From NCBI RefSeq assembly GCF_965230735.1, contig NZ_OZ246016.1, positions 3,286,001-3,350,000 of the forward strand: 64,000 bases of DNA. Direction: 5' to 3'. The first letter of the stretch is position 1, and the number at the start of each line of letters is the position of its first letter. The notes under the pieces were generated by a model that was not told the DNA's origin, did not search any database, and was given only the letters and a program-made list of their open reading frames with translations. This DNA comes from Motiliproteus sp965230735 (lineage in GTDB: Bacteria; Pseudomonadota; Gammaproteobacteria; Pseudomonadales; Balneatricaceae). Made by a program: the position numbers and the translations under genes. Shown in pieces: positions 1 to 8,232 of the stretch.

Positions 1-19
1 TGCCGAGCAGTTCGCACAT
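1..19 (-). CDS. Class II glutamine amidotransferase, N-terminal stub (partial)
   Basis: Read on the minus strand, an ATG at 19 opens the peptide MCELLG and then leaves the window. A good ribosome binding site (AGGAG, about 6 bases upstream) precedes it. MCELLG is the usual beginning of YafJ-type class II glutamine amidotransferases, in which Cys2 becomes the N-terminal nucleophile that hydrolyses glutamine after removal of Met1. Only six residues are visible, so the assignment rests on this short signature plus the ribosome binding site. Confidence 0.55.
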
Positions 20-139
20 AGCAACTCCTGATCATTGAGTGAATTGCTATCAGATTACTGCAATCGCCGAGTCAGCTGAAGTTTGATGTAGACTTATTGT
101 CAGGCTTCCAACCATCGACCACCGGCACCGACAACCCCC

Positions 140-268
140 ATGGACTATCTGATCCCCGCCATTGAGTTCGCCGTCATCGGCCTGATTCTGCTGGCCCTGT
201 TGCTGCCGCCACGAAAAAAACCGCGCCCCAATCCCAACCCTGATAAGGACAGTTCCGATGAAGGTTGA
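140..268 (+). CDS. Small single-pass membrane protein, 42 aa
   Basis: An ATG at 140 opens a 42-codon frame. Residues about 5-24 are a run of hydrophobic residues (one membrane helix), followed by a basic stretch (PPRKKPRP) and an acidic end. That charge pattern suggests an N-out or signal-anchor protein with a cytoplasmic tail. Its last codons overlap the ATG of the lipoprotein gene at 258, which points to translational coupling. No clear Shine-Dalgarno sequence precedes the ATG. I do not recognise a family; the call rests on the helix and the overlap. Confidence 0.35.
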   Translation: MDYLIPAIEFAVIGLILLALLLPPRKKPRPNPNPDKDSSDEG

Positions 269-539
269 TTCGCGACTCCCCAAGCCGCTAGCCAAGGGTC
301 GATCGATCATTTTGGGATTGATGCTGATCGCGCTGATCAGCGCATGCAGTAACGACCTCAGGCTGCCCCAGGGGATATCGATAGCCTCCCCCGTCGGCAA
401 TTATCAAAGCCCGGTGGACTCATCAACCAAGCAACAGGACGAACTTGAGTCGGATACCGAGAGCCAGCCAGCCCCGGAGGACGACTCCTCGCCGCAGACC
501 ATCGCGCCGCCACCGGCAGCCTCAGAAGATCCGCAGTAG
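258..539 (+). CDS. Predicted lipoprotein of unknown function, 93 aa
   Basis: The N-terminus has basic residues, a hydrophobic stretch (about 16-27) and a lipobox ISAC with Cys30, so it should be cleaved by signal peptidase II and anchored by lipid. The mature part is short and polar, rich in Ser, Pro, Gln and acidic residues, and has low complexity; no enzymatic domain is visible. The start overlaps the end of the 42-aa membrane protein gene. Its 3' end overlaps the convergent cardiolipin synthase gene by 18 bases. Function is unknown. Confidence 0.55.
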   Translation: MKVDSRLPKPLAKGRSIILGLMLIALISACSNDLRLPQGISIASPVGNYQSPVDSSTKQQDELESDTESQPAPEDDSSPQTIAPPPAASEDPQ

Positions 540-1760
540 GATCGCGGCCAGGTAGCCGAGCACAAACTCGTAGAGGCGTCGCCACAGCGGCCTGGCCAAC
601 CAGCGTTTCAGACTGACCTGTCGACTGGATTCAAAATCCCGCCTCAGCTGCTGCTCCAACTGCCGACAAAGATGTGGATCGATCACCTCCTGGTTGGCTT
701 CCAGGTTCCAACGCAGATTCCAGTGATCCAGATTGCAGGAGCCAATCGAAACCCAGTCGTCACTTAAACAAACCTTGGAATGATTGAAGCTAGGCCGGTA
801 TTCATAGATCTTCACCCCCGCCAGCAGAAGCCGCTGATAGTAGCGCCGTGAAGCAAAAAAGATCCCCGGGTGATCGGACAGATCGCCGGGCAGCAGCAGC
901 CGCACATCCACCCCCCGCCTGGCTGCTCGGCGCAAGGCTCTGCGTATCGACCAGGAAGGCAGAAAATAGGCCGTCACCAACCAGACTCGTTGCTCGGCCT
1001 CGTTGATCCGCCGGCGGAAGTTGATTTTGATCTCCTGCTGCTGCGGCCCCTCACAGGTTGAAACCTTCATCAGCCCGCCGCGCTCTGCAGCACGCTCTGT
1101 ACTGGAATCAAGAACGGTTTGGTTGACGACACCGGCGGCCGCCGGCCCATAGCAGGTATTGCTGAACCGGAACGGGGTGAACAGCAGTTGCTGAGCCCGA
1201 CACCAGCGCCAGACCCGGGCAAACAACCGTTCCCAATCGGTCACCACCGGTCCTTCGACCCGCAGCATCATCTCGTGCCAGCCGGGCCGACCCTGCTCCG
1301 GCAGAAACTCGTCGCACAGCCCCGTGCCGCCAACGAAGGCCACACGTCCATCCACCGCCAATAGCTTGCGATGATCCCGGGCAAAGTTACGGTTCCATTT
1401 GTTGACCCGCAGCGGATTGTAGAATGCCAGTTCAACTCCGGCATCGAGCAGCCGTTGCCTGTCTTCGGCGAGCAATCCGCGGCTGCCGAAATCATCCAGC
1501 AGAAAGCAGACCTTCAGATTACGCCGGCGCGCCCTCTCCAGGCTGCCGATCAACTCATTCATCACCCGGCCCGAGCTGACCAGATAAAACTCCAGCAGGA
1601 TACGATCACGGGCCTGCTCGATCGCCTCCAGCATCGCCGGAAAGTAACGCGGCCCACCCACCAGCAGCTGACTGCGATTGGCATCACGCCACGGCCACGG
1701 GGCCCGGCGAGATAAAGTGGTCTGATTCAGTTGGCGAGCGAGTGATCCTTTCATCGGCAC
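522..1760 (-). CDS. clsB: Cardiolipin synthase (ClsB-type, phospholipase D superfamily)
   Basis: This 412-aa protein carries two HKD motifs (HxKx4D): H130/K132/D137 and H327/K329/D334, each followed by a Gly-rich turn (GGTG; GSCNLD). This two-motif layout without N-terminal membrane helices is typical of ClsB, which condenses phosphatidylglycerol with another phospholipid to make cardiolipin at the inner membrane. A hydrophobic C-terminal segment (about 393-412) could tether it to the membrane. A second Met at residue 3 is an alternative start. Another phospholipase D activity cannot be excluded, but length and motif spacing fit ClsB. Confidence 0.8.
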   Translation of the reverse strand: MPMKGSLARQLNQTTLSRRAPWPWRDANRSQLLVGGPRYFPAMLEAIEQARDRILLEFYLVSSGRVMNELIGSLERARRRNLKVCFLLDDFGSRGLLAEDRQRLLDAGVELAFYNPLRVNKWNRNFARDHRKLLAVDGRVAFVGGTGLCDEFLPEQGRPGWHEMMLRVEGPVVTDWERLFARVWRWCRAQQLLFTPFRFSNTCYGPAAAGVVNQTVLDSSTERAAERGGLMKVSTCEGPQQQEIKINFRRRINEAEQRVWLVTAYFLPSWSIRRALRRAARRGVDVRLLLPGDLSDHPGIFFASRRYYQRLLLAGVKIYEYRPSFNHSKVCLSDDWVSIGSCNLDHWNLRWNLEANQEVIDPHLCRQLEQQLRRDFESSRQVSLKRWLARPLWRRLYEFVLGYLAAILLRIF

Positions 1761-1848
1761 AATCAGCCATCAAGATCCATGTAACCCTCTAAGGAAGCCT
1801 AACAAACCGGCGATAACCACAACGGAAGGCGCCGTTTTAGGACGCCGC

Positions 1849-2121
1849 CTAGGGAACCTGCGAATAAGTCCTTGCGAGCTTCTGGCTTTCAGCTTGGTTC
1901 GCAATCCAGGCGCAGTTTTGAAGCAATGTCTAGACCTTGCGAAAAACTGCAACGCAGAGTGCGGATCAAGCTGAAATCCCCGCAGGGCAAGGCCTGAAGC
2001 ACACAATTTCGTCGTTACAACCTTTGCTAAGGGCAACGGCCATTAGCTGCAGCTTGCGCCTATAACTTGTGCACTTCAGGCTCTTGCAGAAGCCGCAGAG
2101 ACTTATTCGCAGGTTCCCTAG
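1849..2121. repeat. MITE-like element with perfect inverted ends (copy A, 273 bp)
   Basis: The element starts with CTAG plus GGAACCTGCGAATAAGTC and ends with the exact reverse complement, giving 22-bp terminal inverted repeats at 1849-1870 and 2100-2121. Inside are two long imperfect hairpins: one bounded by TTTCAGCTTG (1887-1896) and CAAGCTGAAA (1967-1976), and one around 1985-2078 with arms containing CCTGAAG...CACAA. There is no open reading frame of note. The right end supplies the TAG stop of the ABC transporter gene. Related partial copies lie at 6605 and 8230. The remaining bases between clsB and the element (1761-1848) hold nothing I can identify. Confidence 0.8.
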
Positions 2122-3944
2122 TGCTGGTAGTCACCATAGAGTTTGGCGTACAGCCCATCACTTTCAAGCAACTGCTGGTGACTGCCGCTCTCGCAGATGG
2201 CGCCGTCCTCAAACACATAAACATGGTCGGCCTGTTTCACCGCACTGAGCCGGTGAGCCACGATCAGGGTCGTACGCCCGGCCAGAAACGTCGCCATCGC
2301 CCGGTGCAGTGCGAATTCGGTCTCCGCGTCCAGCGCCGAGGTGGCTTCATCCAGAATCACCACTTTGGGGTCGGTCAGAACCATCCGCGCAATCGCCAAA
2401 CGCTGCCGCTGACCGCCGGACAGACGAATTCCCTGGCGCCCCACCAGGGTTTCCAAGCCCAGCTCCGTTTGCTCGATAAAGGGTTTCAGCTGTGCCACCT
2501 CCAGCGCGTGCCAGAGTTGCGCTTCATCCTGGGGTTGCCCCATCTCCAGATTGGCGCGCACCGTGCCATTGAACAGTGCCGGTTGTTGCAGCACCGTGGC
2601 CACATGCTGGCGAACCTTGGCCAAACCGATCTGCTCCACCGGCACGCCATCGAAACGGATCTGCCCCCGGCTGGCGGGATACAGCCCCAGCAGCACCTGG
2701 ACCAGGGTCGACTTGCCGCCGCCGCTGGCGCCCACCAGCGCGATCTTCTCCCCGGGCCGGATCGACAGGCTGATGCCATTGAGAACATCGACCCCGTCCT
2801 GATAGGAAAAATGTACATTTTCCAACTCGATGGCCACGGTCTGCTTCCCGGCAAAGGGGTCCTGCACCTGGGGATACTGCGGTTCTTCGTGCAGCGCCAA
2901 CAACCGGTTAATCCGTCCCAGCGCGGCATCGGCGGCGTAGTAGCTGTACTGCATCCGCAACAGCTCCTGCACCGGTCCCATCATGAACCAGAGGTAACCG
3001 AACACTGCGATCATCTGGCCGATGCTCAGACTCGACAGCATCACCATCATCATCGCCACGGCCCGGAACAGGTCGAAGCCGACCAGGAACACCACAAAGC
3101 TGAGTCGATTGGCCGCGTCCGAGCGCCATTCGAACGCGCAGGAGTGCTGGCGTACCTGGTCGGCGCTATCCACCAGCCGCGCCAGGTAGTGACGCTCGCG
3201 GTTGCCGGCCCGGATCTGCTGGATCGCATCCAGAGTTTCGGTCAGGGTTTCCTGGAAGATCTCATAGGCACTGTTCTCGCGCCGCTTGAGCCGTTTCACC
3301 TGCCGCCCGATCCGCATCGTGATCCAGATCACCAGCGGATTCATAAACAGGATGAACAACGCCAGCTGCCAGTGCAGCCACAACAGCACGCCGGCGGTAC
3401 CGATAATACTGAGGCTGGCCACCAGTAGTTTGCTGACCGATTCGCCGACAAAACGGTCGATGGTGTCCAGATCGGTGACAAAGTGGGAACTGACTGCACC
3501 GCTGCCGAGGGTCTCGTACTCGGCCATCGAGATCCGCTGCAACCGGGTCAGCATCCCTTTGCGCATCCGGAAGATGATGTCTTTGGAGATAATGGTGAAC
3601 TGGCGCCCCTGCCAGACGTTGAACACCAGCGCCATAATCCGCAGCAGCACCGTCAACCCCAGCACCGCAAAGATATACAGCGCCGGCGAGCGCCAATCAC
3701 TCGGGAACAGGCCATCGATGGTCGCCACCATTGCGCCCGGTTGCTGCAGCAGAACCTCGTCGACCAGCAACGGCATCAACAACGGTAAGGGGACCGCCGC
3801 CAGGGCCGCCGCGATGGCCACCAGATTGGCCAGCACCAGCTCGCGCTTATGCTGGCGGGCGACTTCGAGGATAAAACTCCAGTCGTACCGGCTCACCGGG
3901 GTTGCCGGTTCGGTTTCAGGCTTGGACGCGGAATTCGGCATCAA
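2118..3944 (-). CDS. ABC transporter, fused permease and ATPase (type I exporter)
   Basis: The 608-aa protein has an N-terminal six-helix ABC exporter domain (about 35-330) and a C-terminal ATPase with Walker A GASGGGKST (about 403-411), signature LSGGQRQ, Walker B VVILDEATSALD and H-loop LIVAHRLS. It should work as a homodimer in the inner membrane. The substrate cannot be told from the sequence; the family includes exporters of lipids, peptides and drugs. It reads away from bolA, which starts 377 bases upstream. The stop codon TAG is formed by the terminal inverted repeat of the adjacent element, so the original C-terminus may have been slightly different. Confidence 0.85.
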   Translation of the reverse strand: MMPNSASKPETEPATPVSRYDWSFILEVARQHKRELVLANLVAIAAALAAVPLPLLMPLLVDEVLLQQPGAMVATIDGLFPSDWRSPALYIFAVLGLTVLLRIMALVFNVWQGRQFTIISKDIIFRMRKGMLTRLQRISMAEYETLGSGAVSSHFVTDLDTIDRFVGESVSKLLVASLSIIGTAGVLLWLHWQLALFILFMNPLVIWITMRIGRQVKRLKRRENSAYEIFQETLTETLDAIQQIRAGNRERHYLARLVDSADQVRQHSCAFEWRSDAANRLSFVVFLVGFDLFRAVAMMMVMLSSLSIGQMIAVFGYLWFMMGPVQELLRMQYSYYAADAALGRINRLLALHEEPQYPQVQDPFAGKQTVAIELENVHFSYQDGVDVLNGISLSIRPGEKIALVGASGGGKSTLVQVLLGLYPASRGQIRFDGVPVEQIGLAKVRQHVATVLQQPALFNGTVRANLEMGQPQDEAQLWHALEVAQLKPFIEQTELGLETLVGRQGIRLSGGQRQRLAIARMVLTDPKVVILDEATSALDAETEFALHRAMATFLAGRTTLIVAHRLSAVKQADHVYVFEDGAICESGSHQQLLESDGLYAKLYGDYQH

Positions 3945-4015
3945 CCATCGATCTCCAGTGCTCTCTCGTCGAAAGAGTCAACGACGAGGCCAGGGGTAGA
4001 GGATCGGAGTCGCGG

Positions 4016-4321
4016 TTAGTTTTTCGGGCTACCGGCACAGCGGGCCGAATCGGGCACCTGTCCCCCCTTGGCCTGCCACTCCTCGGCACTGAAGGCGTGG
4101 ATGACCAGGGCGTGAACCGGCCCATCCAGCTCCTCACGCAGCAAGCCGTAGACCAGCTGATGACGGGCTACTGGACGCTTACCGACAAAATCATCGGAGA
4201 CCAGGGTCAGTTTGAAATGGCTGTCGGTGGCCGGGCCACTGTGCATGTGGCTCTCATTATCGATGGCCAGATGAATCAGGTTCAGGCCTGCGCGGAGTTT
4301 CTGTTCGATCGTCGACTGCAT
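4016..4321 (-). CDS. bolA: BolA family protein
   Basis: This 101-aa protein matches the BolA fold: an N-terminal helix (STIEQKLRAGL), the signature NESHMHSGPATDSHFKLTLVS (about residues 24-44, given here as NESHMHSGP plus DSHFKL), then RHQLVYGLL and a C-terminal VHALVIHAFSAEEW. BolA proteins bind monothiol glutaredoxins through [2Fe-2S] clusters using the conserved His, and some bind DNA. The NESH-H-GP motif and the length fit BolA rather than the shorter IbaG. It lies upstream of the ABC transporter in the same direction, 71 bases apart. Confidence 0.88.
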   Translation of the reverse strand: MQSTIEQKLRAGLNLIHLAIDNESHMHSGPATDSHFKLTLVSDDFVGKRPVARHQLVYGLLREELDGPVHALVIHAFSAEEWQAKGGQVPDSARCAGSPKN

Positions 4322-4447
4322 AGATACCTCGTAATCTTATCCGCCGGCGGCCGCGCTACCAATCAGCGCCCCGGCTAACCCAAGCATAGCCGACCGGACA
4401 AAGCGCTGATTGTAGGCAGATAACAACGGCGAGAACAGCCGGATCCG

Positions 4448-5845
4448 CTATTTCTCCGACTTCCCTGCATCCTGGGGATGTCGCTCCAATCGGTTGAAAT
4501 GGCGATGGATACGTCGTGTCGCCGCCCAGATCACCAACATCACCAGCGGGATCGACGCCAGCGTGGCCATCTCCGCATTGATCGGCACGCCCAGCTTATC
4601 CAGCAGTTCAAAGCCCAACTGCAGGATGCTGATCAGGTAGTAGCTGATCGCCACCACCGACAGCCCTTCAACGGTCTGCTGCATCAGCAGCTGAATCTTG
4701 CCGCGCCGATCCAGCGAGCTCATCAGCCCCTGATTCTGCTCCTCCAGGGTCAACTGTACCCGGGTCCGCAGCAGCCGGCTGGCCCGGTCAATTCGGGTCG
4801 ACAGGTCATCCAGCATCCGGCCGGTAGACTCACAGGTACGCACCGCCGGAGTCAGTCGGCGTACCAGAAATTCATTCAGGGTCAGGTGACCGGCCACTTC
4901 CCGGTCCAGTTCGCGCAGCACTTCCAGCCGCTGCTCCACCACTTGGTGATAGGCCTTGGTGGCGGAAAAACGGTAGTTGCTGCGGGCGCGGAAACCCTCC
5001 ACTTTGGCCGCCATCGATGACAACCGATCCAGCAGCTCGCGCTCCCCTTCCGGACTGTCCAGATCGGCGATCTCGCGCATCACCGCTTCGAGCTGATCAT
5101 CCAGTGACTCCAGCTGCGGTTGGATCTCCCGCGCCAGCGGCAGCCCCAGGGAGGCCATCAAGCGGTAGGTTTCCAGCTCGATAAAGCGCTGTGCCATCCG
5201 TCCCAGCTGTGACTCACTCAGGCCACGGTTATACAGAATAAAACGCCCGAAGCCGTCGCTGTGAAGTCGGAAGGTGGTCCACACCGAAGCTTTACCATTG
5301 GCCGGTTGCGAACCGACTAAACGCAGATTCTCAAAGTAGCCGGCCACCTGCTCAACCGGCGGTTCCGGTTTGGTAGTTACATCTTCAATCAGCATATGGA
5401 AGGCCGCCACCACCGAGCCCGGAAGCTGCGCCAGCCAATCCGGTGGCAGCAGGTCAACGGCGTTGTGGGCGAACGGCATCCCCTGCTGTTCCCCTTTGCG
5501 GATAAAGGTGTAGCCGGAAAACTCGGTATGCCGCTCCCAACGCAGCTCGAACAGTCCGAAATCCTGATGGTAGCAAGGCATATTGGCGGTGGGTGCGGTC
5601 ACCTGATAGCGGTCGCACAGTGCGGTCAGGAGCTCCAGCTCACGCTGCTGATCCTTGCCGCCATGCTTGATCGCAATATGGGTCAGCTGCGACGGTGAAG
5701 GCAGAATCCGATAGGGTCGACTGTGCAACTCGTTATAGAGCCCTTCGCGCAACGGATGGGGCTGTAACGGCCCCTGCCCCAGCTTAAATGACGGCGCTGT
5801 CTCAACGGTTTCGAGCCGCTGAGTCGCCGGTGGCGTGTTTGACAT
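4448..5845 (-). CDS. DUF3422 family membrane protein
   Basis: The 465-aa protein has the DUF3422 hallmark near the N-terminus (HPLRxxLYNELHSRPY, about 29-44), a long soluble middle with probable coiled-coil helices (about 210-370), and two predicted membrane helices near the C-terminus (about 395-445) ending in a basic tail. Family members are inner-membrane proteins of unknown function found in Proteobacteria. The start MSNTPP is preceded by an AT-rich region. Downstream genes are not coupled (bolA ends 126 bases further on). Confidence 0.75.
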   Translation of the reverse strand: MSNTPPATQRLETVETAPSFKLGQGPLQPHPLREGLYNELHSRPYRILPSPSQLTHIAIKHGGKDQQRELELLTALCDRYQVTAPTANMPCYHQDFGLFELRWERHTEFSGYTFIRKGEQQGMPFAHNAVDLLPPDWLAQLPGSVVAAFHMLIEDVTTKPEPPVEQVAGYFENLRLVGSQPANGKASVWTTFRLHSDGFGRFILYNRGLSESQLGRMAQRFIELETYRLMASLGLPLAREIQPQLESLDDQLEAVMREIADLDSPEGERELLDRLSSMAAKVEGFRARSNYRFSATKAYHQVVEQRLEVLRELDREVAGHLTLNEFLVRRLTPAVRTCESTGRMLDDLSTRIDRASRLLRTRVQLTLEEQNQGLMSSLDRRGKIQLLMQQTVEGLSVVAISYYLISILQLGFELLDKLGVPINAEMATLASIPLVMLVIWAATRRIHRHFNRLERHPQDAGKSEK

Positions 5846-5968
5846 GAATATATCCCCAAAAATGTTGTGCAGGCATATATAGCATCCGACGAAAGTCTTA
5901 GAAACTACCTATCACGGTCATTTTATGTAACCAACCCGGCACTTTGGCACTATTACCCGGTGGACAAA

Positions 5969-6107
5969 TAGGCTTCTGCCTAATTGCCCATCGCCTATCA
6001 AAAATCGGCACAGTTGCGCGGAACTGCTTGTTTTTAATAGGCTCGCATTGGCTTTCAGCCAATGATTGATACAAGGATGTATCAATGTATTAACCCGGCG
6101 GGTTAAT
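5969..6107. repeat. Cluster of perfect hairpins in the 5.85-6.17 kb intergenic gap
   Basis: This non-coding gap holds a row of inverted repeats: TAGGC-TTCT-GCCTA (5969-5982); a stem CAGTT...AACTG flanked by A5 and T5 (about 5999-6036); then three perfect stems almost without gaps, 6046-6064 (8-bp stem, 3-base loop), 6065-6086 (9-bp stem, 4-base loop) and 6089-6107 (8-bp stem, 3-base loop). The arms differ in sequence, so they are not copies of one motif. No T-run follows the three adjacent stems on either strand, so simple rho-independent terminators do not explain them. The rest of the gap (5846-5968 and 6108-6170) shows no gene. Confidence 0.7.
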
Positions 6108-6170
6108 AATCGGGTTACCTCATCAGGGGTATCAAGCGGGCGAGAATCTCGACGCCATCACAGGCCTAAG

Positions 6171-6542
6171 TTACAGCGAAGCCAGCATCAACGGCTCTCG
6201 GGCTGCATCAAAAGCCAAACTCAGCGGCTTCAATTCGAACCACTGCTGCAACAGCTCCTGGCTCAGGGGCTCGGGCCAATGACGGCCCAGCTCATCCCAG
6301 GCGCCCAGCTCGTTTTCCAACAGTAACTCCCAGCTGTGCTGGAGCTGGATTGCCAACAACTTCGCCGCGTCCGGCTCGTCGTCATCGGCCTCATCGAGCA
6401 GATAAACCCTGCCTTCGGCCTCCAGTGCCGCCATGTCGAGCGGTTGCTCCAGTTCACTGATCTCCGACGGCAAGGCGTTGATCCAATCCAGGTAGGGTTG
6501 ACGGGGAAGTACCAGTAGCGCCGAGCGATTGAGCAGTTTCAT
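6171..6542 (-). CDS. Conserved-looking hypothetical protein, 123 aa
   Basis: I place the start at the ATG at 6542 (MKLLNRSALLVLPRQPYLDW). An upstream in-frame start at 6653 would run through a repeat-derived segment, so it is unlikely. The protein is acidic in the middle (DEADDDEPDAAK) and rich in Trp and Leu, with predicted helices and no signal peptide, membrane helix or catalytic motif. Short acidic proteins with an N-terminal hydrophobic strand and the PRQPYLDW motif occur near regulators in related bacteria, but I cannot name a family or function. Confidence 0.55.
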   Translation of the reverse strand: MKLLNRSALLVLPRQPYLDWINALPSEISELEQPLDMAALEAEGRVYLLDEADDDEPDAAKLLAIQLQHSWELLLENELGAWDELGRHWPEPLSQELLQQWFELKPLSLAFDAAREPLMLASL

Positions 6543-6604
6543 GTGGGTTCCGAACGTTGACTGAAAAAAGCTGATTATAACCGGCAGCGGCAGTATGCTA
6601 AGGG

Positions 6605-6625
6605 GCTTATTCGCAGGTTCCCTAA
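6605..6625 (+). repeat. Solo terminal repeat related to the element at 1849
   Basis: The 21 bases contain CTTATTCGCAGGTTCCCTA, identical to the right end of the 273-bp element. No matching left end or internal hairpin lies beside it. It is either a decayed insertion or the footprint of an excision; the preceding CTAAGGG at about 6598 could be a remnant of the other end. Confidence 0.6.
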
Positions 6626-6658
6626 CCTTGAAGACCACCCATACGCCGATCACCGTGC

Positions 6659-7369
6659 ATGAATATTCGCGTTCTTGACAGTCTGCAAACCCGCCAGCAG
6701 TGGATCGAATTCTGCCGCCGCGAACAGCCTTACTGTTTTGTACGCCAACCCGATGTGCTGGTGGATTTTCAGAGCAACCACCTACAGCTGACGCTGCTGA
6801 ACCGTCAGGTACGCCATGGCCAGCAGGCCCTCAAATACAGCATCGGCTCCCGGACCAGCGTCGCACCGGCCTGGCAGTTTATCAAAGCCTGTCAGTTTGA
6901 CCTTTGCCGGATGATCGAGCTGCTGCAGCAGCAGGATTTCGACGGCAATGCCCGCGACAACGCCGCGCTGGGGCTGATCCGAAACATCACCATCAGGCAG
7001 TTCTTTGCCAAAGAGCGCAGTGTCATCTCCCCCGCATTTCTGGGACCGCTGACCCCGCTGACGTCGGTACCCGAGTTCTGGGACCTGCACAGTTGCTGTC
7101 GGTTACTGGCCAATCGGCAGTTCGATGACCTGCGCTGCGACAGCCGCAGCCATCCGAGCCAGGGACCCAACCCTCGTGCGCTGCTGCTGGCCCTGATCGA
7201 ACAACCGCAACACTGGCAGTTGCAGCAACGCCAGGATCGATTGTATATCTTTAAAGACCAACGGCACCTGTACAGCCTGCGTCCTGATATTGCACCAGAA
7301 ACAACCGCGGCCGTCGGCGCCCTCGGCCATCAATCCACCCCCTCGTCAGCAATGGAGCTCAGCCCGTGA
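6659..7369 (+). CDS. Hypothetical protein translationally coupled to a LuxR regulator
   Basis: This 236-aa cytoplasmic protein has no membrane segment or signal peptide and no motif that I recognise. It is rich in Gln, Leu and Arg, with a conserved-looking middle (IRNITIRQFFAKERSVISPAF written here in part as IRNITIRQFF). Its TGA overlaps the GTG start of the LuxR-type gene (GTGA), so the two are probably made together and may act together, for example as a partner or ligand-handling protein of the regulator. That functional link is inference from position only. Confidence 0.55.
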   Translation: MNIRVLDSLQTRQQWIEFCRREQPYCFVRQPDVLVDFQSNHLQLTLLNRQVRHGQQALKYSIGSRTSVAPAWQFIKACQFDLCRMIELLQQQDFDGNARDNAALGLIRNITIRQFFAKERSVISPAFLGPLTPLTSVPEFWDLHSCCRLLANRQFDDLRCDSRSHPSQGPNPRALLLALIEQPQHWQLQQRQDRLYIFKDQRHLYSLRPDIAPETTAAVGALGHQSTPSSAMELSP

Positions 7370-8232
7370 ATCAACCCCAGCATCCCGATAACAGCAACAG
7401 CCCGAGTTCGTGGTATCAACAGATGGGTCAGATGGTCGAGCAACTCGGGGCTGATGGGTTTTTCGCCGCCATGTTCGATGCACTCTCATCCCAGCTGTCA
7501 TTCGATCACCCCCAGGTCTGGCTGTTCCGTAGTGATAAACTGCCGGCGCTGCTGTATCACGCCATCGCTCGGGGCGACCGCGAGGTACAGATCGACGGCT
7601 ATATCGCCGGCGCCTACCGCCAGGACCCGTTCTACCGTCAGGGCCGCAGCGGTGCCGATGGCCTGTTCCGAATCACCGAAATTGGAGCCAACCAGTTCAA
7701 GCAAAGCGAGCGCTACGCCGGCTACTTTTCCCAGATGAACGTCTGTGACGAAGTGGGCTACCTCTATGAGCTGGGCGAAGGCACCTTTATCAATCTGACC
7801 CTGCAGCGACGTCAGCACGGCGATCGGTTCAGCGATGAGGAACTGAGTTTCCTGCATCGGGCCGAGCCACTGATTCGAGCGCTAACCGAGAAACACTGGA
7901 GCCTTTATCGCGAGCAGCTCAGCAGCCAGAATGAGCTGGAAGACAGCATCGAACGGGCAATCCGGCTGTTCGGCTCCTCGGTGCTGACCGAGCGCGAGCA
8001 CCAGACCCTGCAGCTGATGCTGCGCGGTTACAGCTCCCAATCTGCCGCCGAGCGGCTGGAGATCTCAATCGAAACCCTGCGTCGCCACCGCAAGCATATC
8101 TACCAGAAGCTCGACATCGGCTCCCAGGCCGAACTGTTTTCGCTGTTTATCAACTGCCTGCCCTACCTGCCCACCGATGCCGACGGCGACCCGCTGGTAC
8201 CCTATCAATCCCCCCAATCCAGCGAACCTTAA
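7366..8232 (+). CDS. LuxR-type helix-turn-helix transcriptional regulator
   Basis: The 288-aa protein starts with GTG, overlapping the upstream stop, with GGAG about 10 bases ahead. The N-terminal two-thirds (about 15-190) could be a GAF- or autoinducer-like sensor but no ligand signature is clear. The C-terminal 65 residues (about 205-270) form a LuxR helix-turn-helix: LTEREHQTLQLMLRGYSS, AAERLEIS and TLRRHRKHIYQKL. There is no receiver domain. The next gene is a polyamine-type ligase, so control of nitrogen or polyamine use is possible but unproven. The TAA stop lies at the left edge of a repeat element. Confidence 0.75.
   Translation: MNQPQHPDNSNSPSSWYQQMGQMVEQLGADGFFAAMFDALSSQLSFDHPQVWLFRSDKLPALLYHAIARGDREVQIDGYIAGAYRQDPFYRQGRSGADGLFRITEIGANQFKQSERYAGYFSQMNVCDEVGYLYELGEGTFINLTLQRRQHGDRFSDEELSFLHRAEPLIRALTEKHWSLYREQLSSQNELEDSIERAIRLFGSSVLTEREHQTLQLMLRGYSSQSAAERLEISIETLRRHRKHIYQKLDIGSQAELFSLFINCLPYLPTDADGDPLVPYQSPQSSEP

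Noticed and set aside
50..400. Minus strand 116-codon frame at the left edge
   Set aside because: It overlaps the lipoprotein and the 42-aa protein genes on the other strand, and shows no motif or start signal.
2067..3428. Long + strand open frame (453 codons) opposite the ABC transporter
   Set aside because: It is antisense to a gene with all ABC motifs, is rich in His/Gln/Arg as expected from reading a GC-rich gene backwards, and has no ribosome binding site.
5969..6107. Integron attC site or CRISPR array as explanation for the hairpins
   Set aside because: The arms lack the GTTRRRY/RYYYAAC core pair, the units are not repeats of one sequence, and no integrase or cas gene is nearby.
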